In this document: in pieces, positions 17,514 through 24,358 of the stretch
How the letters are laid out: each line of letters opens with the position of its first letter
Numbering within the stretch: position 1 is the stretch's first letter
Source of the DNA: Polycyclovorans sp002706265
Lineage (GTDB): Bacteria > Pseudomonadota > Gammaproteobacteria > Nevskiales > Nevskiaceae
Assembly: GCA_963973915.1 (NCBI GenBank)
Contig: CAXBBM010000004.1
Span: 190,600-254,599, forward strand
Length of the DNA: 64,000 nucleotides
Direction of reading: 5' to 3'
Notes under the pieces: model-generated
The model's input: the letters and a program-made list of their open reading frames with translations, nothing else
Told to the model about the DNA's origin: nothing
The model's database searches: none
Made by a program: the position numbers and the translations under genes

Positions 17514-19505
17514 TCAAAGTACCGTTAAGCCAAGATCGCTCAAGTAGCGGTAGGTCTCGTCATAGAAGCCGGGTTCCCGCGTGGCGTCACGGGCATCGCC
17601 CTCCGGCACCACGATCACCATGCCCTGTCGCGCGCGGGTGAGCAGCACACGATAGGCGTTGAGCTGATAACGCTGGCTATGCGGCTGCAAGATGCGCTGC
17701 CAGCGGTCGCCACGGAAGCTGAAGTGCTGCCAGCCATCGCGGGCCCGACGGAAGTCGGCGTCCCAGGCCATGCAGGTCCAATCCAACTCCAGACCCTGCA
17801 CGTGGAACTCCGTGGCGACATCCTCCAGGTAGTAGCTGCTACGCACGTCGGTTTTGTCGTTCAGGAACCAATGCACCGGGTCCATGGGTGAGCGCACGTC
17901 GATGGCGTAGGGCTTGAGACGCTGTGCCTGGCTGGAGACGACCAGCCCGAAGCGTTCGGTGCCGCGAGCCTGCTCTCGAACCCAGGCTCTGGCGTCCGCG
18001 AATGAGCGGCTGAGCGCAATCGGGTAACGCGCTTTGAAGCCTTCGTGCAGCGATCGCGCCTGATCGATGTCGCCGTCCAGCGCGGCCTTCACCCAGGCGC
18101 TTACGGTCTCGGCACGGAAAGATCGCATCGAGATGGACAGGTGCAACTCCGGGTGAAAGTGCACCCGCTGCTGCGCGGCCATCTGCTGCAACAGCGCCGT
18201 CGCCTGATACTCCCGGTGGTGGAGGTTGGGGCTGGCGTAAACGTGCCAGGCGGGATAGCGGTCGCGAATCGCCTCCAGCCAACCACCAATGCCGGCCTCG
18301 CCGGTGTTGATCTCCTGTCCGCCGCCAACGAGACAGACAATTACGGCCCAGTCAGGATGGCGGTCCATGCAGGAAATGAGGAACTCGGGCTCGGACTGGT
18401 TGAAATCTGGATAGCCCTTCTTGCGTCGCATGAAGCTGGCTGTCTGCGCCAAATCCCAGGCACGCTGCGCCTCGTCGAAGAGGGCGACGTGCTCTACCGG
18501 CGGGCGGTCTGGGTCTTTCAGCCCCTCGTCGCGGAAGTGATGAACATTCTGGATAAACGCCTTGATTTCACTTTTTGCTTTTCCTTTACGGGCCCGCTCG
18601 CCGCGTTTTCGAGCCTGCGTCACGCGATCCCGCGCCAGCGCTTCGTGCAGGATGTTGACCAGCGGCCCGTTGCCCGAGAGAAAGACACTGTAGAGATCAC
18701 CGTCCGGATCGATGTGCTGCGTTGCGATGTTCAACCCCACCAGCGTCTTCCCGGCGCCCGGCACCCCCGTCACAAAACAAATGGCCTTGCGTCGCTGTGC
18801 GCGGCTGCTGGCAATGATGGCTTCCAAACTTGCGCTGGTTTGCGCCAGATTGATGGCCCCGGCATCACTGCGCGAGAGTGCATGCACGTTGTGGCCGGCG
18901 TACAGCGCGGTCGCAGCCTCCACGATGGTCGGTGTGGGCTGATAGCGACCCTGCTGCCACACCGCGGGATCAATGGTTTCGTTGGGGTAGGCAGCCAGCA
19001 CTGAGCGGATGGTTTCGGCCAAACCCGCGGCGTTGGTGGCCAGTGCAGAGAGCACGCCGTCGCCCTTGGCATCGTGAATCGGCTGCGCCAACGCGGCCTT
19101 TGCCGCTGTGGAAATCAGAATCGGCGCAATCACAGCATGGTGACTGGTCTCGTGAAAGTGCTTGAGGTCGAGCGCGTAATCGGTGACCTGGTCCAGCGCG
19201 TGCGCGGGATAATCTTGCTCGCCGACCTTATATTCCAGAACAAACACCACCCCACGCAGTAGCAATAGCACGTCGATACGCCGCCCCATCCGCGGGATGG
19301 CGTACTCGAAATGCAGCGTGCCGTCGCCAAAGTCGGCCAGCAGTGGGGGTAGCAACTGTTTGAGGTGCTCAATCTCAGACAGCCATGCCGCGCGCTGCGT
19401 GTCTTCAACCGCAAAATTACTGGCCCGCGTCAACGCGCCGAGGATGGCGTCGTCGCTCTCGTTCAGAAATATCTTGGCAGCTTGCGAATAGGCGGCGCGG
19501 CGCAT
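17514..19505 (-). CDS. Nuclease-helicase: PD-(D/E)xK-like N-terminus plus DUF2075 P-loop domain
   Basis: The 663-residue protein joins two parts. Residues 60-115 look like a PD-(D/E)xK core: Asp78 in RRIDVLLLL and the E91-Y-K93 motif after a hydrophobic strand. Residues 240-660 are a superfamily-1-like helicase of the DUF2075 (Schlafen group-3-like) type, with Walker A GVPGAGKT (246-253), Walker B LFDEAQ (341-346), and a C-terminal motif YRVLLTRARQGMVI matching SF1 motif VI. Proteins of this type sit in prokaryotic defence neighbourhoods; I infer DNA or RNA degradation on foreign nucleic acid. It is divergent from the HTH-nuclease gene, 94 bases away. Confidence 0.82.
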   Translation of the reverse strand: MRRAAYSQAAKIFLNESDDAILGALTRASNFAVEDTQRAAWLSEIEHLKQLLPPLLADFGDGTLHFEYAIPRMGRRIDVLLLLRGVVFVLEYKVGEQDYPAHALDQVTDYALDLKHFHETSHHAVIAPILISTAAKAALAQPIHDAKGDGVLSALATNAAGLAETIRSVLAAYPNETIDPAVWQQGRYQPTPTIVEAATALYAGHNVHALSRSDAGAINLAQTSASLEAIIASSRAQRRKAICFVTGVPGAGKTLVGLNIATQHIDPDGDLYSVFLSGNGPLVNILHEALARDRVTQARKRGERARKGKAKSEIKAFIQNVHHFRDEGLKDPDRPPVEHVALFDEAQRAWDLAQTASFMRRKKGYPDFNQSEPEFLISCMDRHPDWAVIVCLVGGGQEINTGEAGIGGWLEAIRDRYPAWHVYASPNLHHREYQATALLQQMAAQQRVHFHPELHLSISMRSFRAETVSAWVKAALDGDIDQARSLHEGFKARYPIALSRSFADARAWVREQARGTERFGLVVSSQAQRLKPYAIDVRSPMDPVHWFLNDKTDVRSSYYLEDVATEFHVQGLELDWTCMAWDADFRRARDGWQHFSFRGDRWQRILQPHSQRYQLNAYRVLLTRARQGMVIVVPEGDARDATREPGFYDETYRYLSDLGLTVL

Positions 19506-19599
19506 CGCCTGAGCTTAACGCAGCGCGGTCAAGGGTTTTGTACCCTCTATGCTCAGCCCGCCCTGCAGGGCGCCTCATCTTCTTTGATCGATCCGAGAC

Positions 19600-20520
19600 A
19601 TGACCGCCCAACCACCAGAGTTCTTGTCTGTTACCCGCCTCGCCGAACAGATGGGCATCGAGCTCGCAGAGCTACGTGCAACCTTGCAAAGTGTTGGTTG
19701 GATGTCCAAAGCCGAAGAGGGTTGGTCACTCACACCTGCCGGCGAGGAAGCGGGCGGAAAGTACGTCGAGAGTAAGCGCTTTGGCCGCTACATCGCCTGG
19801 CCCTCAAGCACGGCAAGTGACCCGCGTGTCGGCGGCAACGACGTCCCTGCACCCGATATTGCCGCCGGACAACTCACGCCGACCAAGATCGGAGAAGAGC
19901 TGGGTCTATCGGCGACTCGTGTGAATTTTCTGCTCTCCGAGCTGGGCTGGATCGAGAAAGGCCTCAAGGGCTGGAGGCTCACCAAACAAGGCACGAAGAT
20001 CGGTGGCGTCCAGCGCGAGCATCACCGCTCCGGCATTCCCTTCGTGGTTTGGCCGGCGCAGCTGTTGGAGAACAAAAGCTTCAAAGACAGCGCCGCCCAA
20101 GTGCTGGGTAGTGATTCTGCGCCGACCAGCACGGATGGCCCGACGGGCAGCAATGGTGGCAGCGGCTTCCGCGAAAAGTTTGAGGCCAAACACCGCGCGA
20201 CGGACGGTCACTTCGTCCGGTCCAAAGCCGAGATGCTGATCGACAATTGGCTCTACATGGCCGAGATCGTTCACGCCTACGAGCGCAAGCTGCCGATCGA
20301 GGAAGAGATGTACTGCGACTTCTACATTCCCACCGGCAAGGTCTACATCGAATACTGGGGGCTGGAGAACGACCCCAAGTACCGGGACCGCAAGGCGCAG
20401 AAGCTCGCCCTTTACGGGAAGTACGGCTTCAACCTTATCGAGCTCAATGATGCCGACGTGCAAAACCTCGATGACGTACTGCCGCGCCTGCTCCTAAAGT
20501 TCGGCGTGCAGACCTACTGA
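19600..20520 (+). CDS. Protein with duplicated HTH-like module and C-terminal restriction-like nuclease domain
   Basis: This 306-residue protein has two copies of a module of about 60 residues (9-68 and 92-152). Each copy has an IGEELGL-type helix-turn-helix, then GW...K...GW.LT..G...GG and a terminal WP. A low-complexity Ser/Gly/Thr linker (170-190) leads to a C-terminal domain (204-306) with the pattern RSKAE (Glu211), CDFYIP (Asp240), YIEYWG (Glu251), a conserved YRDRKAQK and LIELND, like Vsr/restriction endonuclease-fold proteins. I infer sequence-guided cleavage, but no family function is known to me. It is divergent from the nuclease-helicase and convergent with the NERD gene, overlapping it by seven bases. 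Confidence 0.75.
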   Translation: MTAQPPEFLSVTRLAEQMGIELAELRATLQSVGWMSKAEEGWSLTPAGEEAGGKYVESKRFGRYIAWPSSTASDPRVGGNDVPAPDIAAGQLTPTKIGEELGLSATRVNFLLSELGWIEKGLKGWRLTKQGTKIGGVQREHHRSGIPFVVWPAQLLENKSFKDSAAQVLGSDSAPTSTDGPTGSNGGSGFREKFEAKHRATDGHFVRSKAEMLIDNWLYMAEIVHAYERKLPIEEEMYCDFYIPTGKVYIEYWGLENDPKYRDRKAQKLALYGKYGFNLIELNDADVQNLDDVLPRLLLKFGVQTY

Positions 20521-21182
20521 GGTCGCCGAGGCAGACGAGGCGCTTCTTTCTTGGCCTGCAAGTGCCGCACGTGCTGCCGATGCGCTCGGTCAGTTGCGCG
20601 CGTGGGCGCTAGCCGCTCCGCTTGAATCGCGGCAACGATACGGCTGACCTCCGCCTCGGACAGCACCGGGACGCTCTTGCTTTTGATGTAACGGGTGTAT
20701 GCACCGCCGATGCAGACATTGGGCGGCATCGGCGTCTTGAACGTGCATTCACCCATGAACACGACCACCGAGTGCAGCACTTCAGGACTGAGGCTCAAGG
20801 CAGTCTGCAGCGTCTTCAGGTGCTTGTAGTTCTGGCGCAGCGGGTTCTGAAACGTGTGAGTGCGCCGGTAGATCTTCTGCGTCCAGGTCGGCTTATGCTC
20901 CGAACCGAAAATCCACCCCTTGTAGTTCTTCGTCTCCACCACGAACACCCCGAAGCGCGACACGATCACATGGTCAATCTGCGTCGTGCCGTCCGCGGTC
21001 GGCAAGGTCACGTTATGCAGGGTCGTGTACTGGTCCTTGGGCAGGAACAGCCTGGCGGAAAGCCCAGCGGCCGATTCACCGAGCCAGCCCTTGAAGTAGG
21101 GCGACTTGAAGAAGCCGATGATGACCGCGAAGACAAATAGCCCGAAGAGGCCGGTAAGCGCCGTGTTGACGATGGCGTCCAT
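20514..21182 (-). CDS. NERD-domain membrane protein
   Basis: The 222-residue protein has one N-terminal membrane helix (8-25) and a NERD (nuclease-related) domain at about 30-140: WLGE at 33-36, QIDHVIVS with Asp70, and VVETKNYKGWI with Glu83-x-Lys85, the PD-(D/E)xK core. The C-terminus is basic. NERD proteins are presumed nucleic-acid processing enzymes, and their role is mostly unknown. It ends seven bases inside the opposite HTH-nuclease gene and is divergent from vapB. Confidence 0.87.
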   Translation of the reverse strand: MDAIVNTALTGLFGLFVFAVIIGFFKSPYFKGWLGESAAGLSARLFLPKDQYTTLHNVTLPTADGTTQIDHVIVSRFGVFVVETKNYKGWIFGSEHKPTWTQKIYRRTHTFQNPLRQNYKHLKTLQTALSLSPEVLHSVVVFMGECTFKTPMPPNVCIGGAYTRYIKSKSVPVLSEAEVSRIVAAIQAERLAPTRATDRAHRQHVRHLQAKKEAPRLPRRPQ

Positions 21183-21210
21183 CAGGAAGTTGTCCCCTCA
21201 TTCGGTTGAT

Positions 21211-21236
21211 GTGTACGATACGAAAGCATCGTACAC
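21211..21236. promoter_or_regulatory. Palindromic operator of vapBC
   Basis: Perfect inverted 9-mers GTGTACGAT and ATCGTACAC are separated by eight bases, 13 bases before the vapB start. VapB antitoxins bind such palindromes to autorepress their operon, so this is the expected VapBC operator. Confidence 0.75.
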
Positions 21237-21249
21237 ATTCGGAGCGCCC

Positions 21250-21444
21250 ATGCGCACCAACATCGTGATTGACGAACAGCTGATGAAACAGGCACAGGCT
21301 GCCGCGGGCGTGAAGACCAAGCGCGAGGCGGTGGAACAAGGCCTGAAGGCGCTCATTACCCTGCAGAAGCAACGGGAGATTCGCAGCCTGCGCGGCAAGC
21401 TCAAGTGGGAGGGCGATCTAGACGCCATGCGCCGCGACGCATGA
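21250..21444 (+). CDS. vapB: VapB-type antitoxin
   Basis: This 64-residue ribbon-helix-helix protein starts MRTNIVIDEQLM, the N-terminal DNA-binding strand of type II antitoxins in the DUF2191/VapB group, and then has KTKREAVEQGL. The basic and Trp-containing C-terminus (LRGKLKWEGDLDAMR) is the expected toxin-binding region. The ATG at 21250 was chosen because it gives the family-typical N-terminus right behind the palindromic operator. Its stop overlaps the vapC start by four bases (ATGA). Confidence 0.9.
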   Translation: MRTNIVIDEQLMKQAQAAAGVKTKREAVEQGLKALITLQKQREIRSLRGKLKWEGDLDAMRRDA

Positions 21445-21839
21445 TCTTCGTCGACTCCAGCGTCTGGATCGCTTACTTCAACGGCGTCGACAGCGAGCCC
21501 ACACGGCTTCTGGATACCGCGTTGGGCACCACGCGCATCGTGGTGGGCGACCTGGTGCTGGCCGAGGTATTGCAAGGCTTCCGCGCCGACCGCGACTTTC
21601 GCCAAGCACGGACGCTGATGCTGCATCTGGATGTGCGAAGCGTGCTCAGCCCAGCCTTGGCCTTGAGGGCGGCGGAGCACTACCGCTTTCTACGCCGCCA
21701 GGGCACTACCGTGCGCAAGACCATTGACACCGTTATCGCCACGTATTGCATCGACGAAGACTTGCCGCTGCTGCATGACGACACGGACTTTTTGCCGTTC
21801 GAGCAGCATCTGGGCTTACGACGAGCGGAAATAGGGTAA
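21441..21839 (+). CDS. vapC: VapC-type PIN-domain toxin
   Basis: This 132-residue PIN ribonuclease shows the acidic metal site: Asp5 in MIFVDSSVWI, the Glu of LAEVLQG, the Asp of KTIDTVIATYC, and a terminal Asp in LLHDDTDF. VapC toxins cleave tRNA or rRNA and are neutralised by VapB. The start overlaps the vapB stop, as is standard for the operon. The last 17 bases form part of the 39-bp repeat that ends the accessory segment. Confidence 0.92.
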   Translation: MIFVDSSVWIAYFNGVDSEPTRLLDTALGTTRIVVGDLVLAEVLQGFRADRDFRQARTLMLHLDVRSVLSPALALRAAEHYRFLRRQGTTVRKTIDTVIATYCIDEDLPLLHDDTDFLPFEQHLGLRRAEIG

Positions 21840-21861
21840 TGAGTAACGTGTCACCGTAATT
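21823..21861 (+). repeat. Right copy of 39-bp imperfect direct repeat
   Basis: This copy begins in the last codons of vapC and runs into the intergenic space, ending CCGTAATT. It matches 17450-17488 at 30 of 39 positions. Both copies lie at the 3' end of a toxin-like gene and have the same orientation. Confidence 0.7.
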
Positions 21862-21882
21862 TTTATTGATGAAGGCATTTAT

Positions 21883-21900
21883 AAACAACTTCTGTTGTTT
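21883..21900. terminator. Weak AT-rich hairpin between vapC and the orphan gene
   Basis: A 7-bp stem AAACAAC/GTTGTTT with a TTCT loop sits between two convergent genes and is AT-rich on both sides. It could terminate either strand weakly. Confidence 0.3.
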
Positions 21901-21929
21901 TCATCACTTAAACGCACCTGCACCCTTCA

Positions 21930-22958
21930 CTAATAAAAAGGAAACCAAAAGTAAATCAAGGCGGCGGCTAAAACATTCCACAATATCGACATGCCACCTG
22001 CGATAAGGAAATTGGCTAAAGAGCGTTTGCTTCTAGCTAATAATTTTGTTTGATGATTTCTGTCACCGTTAGTGAACTCTAGAGCATGCGTACGACCGAT
22101 ATTAGTTACTGCGCGCTCTATGTACTTCCCCACTAACTTGCTTACATGAACAGAAAGTAAAACTGTTGCAATTGAAATCCCGAAAAGTCCCAGCGACTTT
22201 ATCAAGAACTCATTCGTGACCGCCGAATCCAATCCCGCCGTTACTGCAGCTTGATACAAGGCAACCAATGCTAACGTGGCCATGAGCATCGGGGTAAAGA
22301 ATTTTATGAAACCTGAAAACTTGGAGTGATGTGCTCGAATAAATGTAAGGCCAGGAATAAAGGATTCGAGTGAGCGCCGCCCTTTATGCCACCGGGCAAC
22401 TAAATCGAGCAGTTCTTGACTGATTATCGGATCAGAGAAATCGACTCTGCAGCTCATCGGAGAGGACAGCAGCTCGAGCTTGTCACCGTCATGATCGTCT
22501 TTGGACATCATATATTGAAAGTATACATGGGGCTTTAACCCATTCCCGCATCGGAGTGTTACATTGAAAAGGAAAGGCTTTTCGCCCTCTTCAAACTGAA
22601 CTAGAAACTCCCATCGTAGCGTTAATGAATCAATAACATCCGGTGAAGACCATTCGCCACCCTTGAAATCAGCCCATGTCGGATACTCTCGTGTTCTATA
22701 GTTCGCATATGAAACTATCGCGCTAAATGCAATTCCAGCGCTCGAGTAGCAGCTAAACTTCTGCTGTAAAAGACTCCCGAGCTCCTCAACATCTTGCAGA
22801 CCAATCAAAATTGCTTTGGGATAAACTTCGGTCAAGCTATTCTGTTTTGCGGTGATAATGCGGAAAAAATCTCGAAGAGACTCTTTGGGGATTGTCCCTG
22901 AAATTGAGCCCGCCCGAATTTCCGTGTTCGCTCTAGGAGCACCTTCCTTAATTTCCAT
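21930..22958 (-). CDS. AT-rich orphan membrane protein, unknown function
   Basis: This 342-residue protein has no family I recognise. Residues 1-210 appear soluble, with a Cys-rich patch (CYSSAG) and an acidic SKDDHDGDKLE loop; the second half has hydrophobic segments at about 221-241, 253-275 and 318-340, so the C-terminal third is membrane-embedded. Base composition is far lower in GC than the neighbours, with rare-codon use, which suggests recent transfer. There is no ribosome site: the ATG abuts a 14-bp palindrome and a TATAGT -10-like element, suggesting leaderless translation. Confidence 0.7.
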   Translation of the reverse strand: MEIKEGAPRANTEIRAGSISGTIPKESLRDFFRIITAKQNSLTEVYPKAILIGLQDVEELGSLLQQKFSCYSSAGIAFSAIVSYANYRTREYPTWADFKGGEWSSPDVIDSLTLRWEFLVQFEEGEKPFLFNVTLRCGNGLKPHVYFQYMMSKDDHDGDKLELLSSPMSCRVDFSDPIISQELLDLVARWHKGRRSLESFIPGLTFIRAHHSKFSGFIKFFTPMLMATLALVALYQAAVTAGLDSAVTNEFLIKSLGLFGISIATVLLSVHVSKLVGKYIERAVTNIGRTHALEFTNGDRNHQTKLLARSKRSLANFLIAGGMSILWNVLAAALIYFWFPFY

Positions 22959-22971
22959 GATCAGCTGATCA
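22958..22971. promoter_or_regulatory. 14-bp palindrome overlapping the start of the orphan gene
   Basis: TGATCAGCTGATCA is a perfect palindrome that includes the A of the orphan gene's ATG. Next to it on the minus strand is TATAGT (22976-22971), a -10-like hexamer that would place transcription start a few bases from the ATG. A repressor bound here would block initiation. Confidence 0.45.
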
Positions 22972-23004
22972 CTATATTTCGGTGTTATTAGATTTCTAAG
23001 TTCG

Positions 23005-24171
23005 CTAGTCCCAACTCAACGCCCCACCCGTCTGATACTCGGTCACCCGGGTCTCAAAGAAGTTCTTCTCTTTCTTGAGGTCCATCACCTCGCTCATCCA
23101 GGGGAAGGGGTTTTCCGCTGCCGGGTAAAGGGCGGCGATGCCGATCTGGGCGCAGCGGCGGTTGGCGATGAACTTCATGTATTCGTTGAACATGCTGGCG
23201 TTCAGGCCGAGCACGCCGCGGGGCATGGTGTCGTGGGCGTATTTGATTTCCAGCTCGGTGGCTTCGCGGATCATGCCGGCGATTTCTTTCTGGAATTCGG
23301 GCGTCCAAAGGTGGGGGTTTTCGACCTTGATCTGGTTGATCACGTCGATGCCAAAGTTCATGTGCATGGACTCGTCGCGCATGATGTATTGGATCTGTTC
23401 GCTGGTGCCGACCATTTTGTTGCGGCGGCCGAAGCTGAGCAGTTGTACGAAGCCCACGTAGAAGAAGATGCCTTCAAACACCACGTAGAACGCGATGAGG
23501 TCGCGCAGCAGGCGCTGGTCGTTTTCGGGCGTGCCGGTATGGAAGGTCTGGTCGGCCAGGCTCTGGGTGTAGGGCAGGCTCCACGCGGCCTTGTCGTGAA
23601 TGGACGGCACTTCGCGGTACATGTTGAAGACTTCGGCTTCGTCCAGGCCCAGGCTTTCGATGCAGTACTGGTAGGCGTGGGTGTGGATGGCCTCTTCAAA
23701 CGCCTGGCGCAGCAGGTACTGGCGGCACTCGGGGTTGGTGAGGTGGCGGTACACGGCCAGCACCAGGTTGTTGGCGACCAGTGAGTCGGCGGTGCTGAAG
23801 AAGCCCAGTGAGCGCTTGATGATCATGCGCTCGTCGTCGGTGAGGCCATTCGGGTCTTGCCAGAGCGCGATGTCGGCGCTCATGTTCACTTCTTGCGGCA
23901 TCCAGTGGTTGTTGCAGGCGCTCAGGTATTTGTCCCAGGCCCACTTGTACTTGAAGGGCACGAGCTGGTTGAGGTCGGCGCGGCAGTTGATGATTTTCTT
24001 GTCGTCGACCTGGATGCGGCGGGCGCCCATCTGCACGTCTTCAAGGCCGGTGGCGCCGGCGACGTCGGGGGCGGCGGCCATGACCGGCACCTTGTGGGCC
24101 GCAGCGGTGGGTGTGGCCGGCTGCGCGCGGGGGGCCGTCGGGGTGGCGGGGGTGTCGTCCCAGTCAAGCAT
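23005..24171 (-). CDS. nrdB: Class Ia ribonucleotide reductase beta subunit
   Basis: NrdB carries the diiron-tyrosyl radical used by NrdA to make deoxynucleotides. The 388-residue protein has an N-terminal Pro/Ala/Thr-rich extension (residues 1-45), then the ferritin-like core with EEAIHTHAYQYC (iron ligands Glu and His plus the radical Tyr region) and RDESMHMNFG. The C-terminus is the NrdA-docking tail ending in GGALSWD. It lies downstream of nrdA on the same strand, with 187 bases between them containing twin hairpins. Confidence 0.95.
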   Translation of the reverse strand: MLDWDDTPATPTAPRAQPATPTAAAHKVPVMAAAPDVAGATGLEDVQMGARRIQVDDKKIINCRADLNQLVPFKYKWAWDKYLSACNNHWMPQEVNMSADIALWQDPNGLTDDERMIIKRSLGFFSTADSLVANNLVLAVYRHLTNPECRQYLLRQAFEEAIHTHAYQYCIESLGLDEAEVFNMYREVPSIHDKAAWSLPYTQSLADQTFHTGTPENDQRLLRDLIAFYVVFEGIFFYVGFVQLLSFGRRNKMVGTSEQIQYIMRDESMHMNFGIDVINQIKVENPHLWTPEFQKEIAGMIREATELEIKYAHDTMPRGVLGLNASMFNEYMKFIANRRCAQIGIAALYPAAENPFPWMSEVMDLKKEKNFFETRVTEYQTGGALSWD

Positions 24172-24230
24172 GGTGTGTGTCCTTATCTGAAGCTGGTTTT
24201 GTTAACGAATGAGGGGGCAGTTCGCGCTTC

Positions 24231-24354
24231 GGCGGCTTTTGCCTGCGGGCGACCCCACGCTGAGGCGTGGGGCCCGCGCCCGGTGGCTCACTCCGGCGGC
24301 GTTTGCCTGCGGTCGATCCCACGCTTTGCGTGGGGCCCTCGACCGGTGACAAAC
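24231..24354. repeat. Two tandem imperfect hairpin repeats between nrdA and nrdB
   Basis: Two units with a 64-base period start GGCGGC at 24231 and 24295. Each forms a hairpin: CCCCACGC-TGAG-GCGTGGGG (24253-24272) and CCCACGC-TTT-GCGTGGG (24318-24334). Outer arms pair again, as GGGCG/CGCCC in the first and GGTCGA/TCGACC in the second, so a G-C pair in one becomes a T-A pair in the other. The structure may set the nrdA:nrdB transcript ratio or mRNA stability. Confidence 0.75.
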
Positions 24355-24358
24355 GCCT

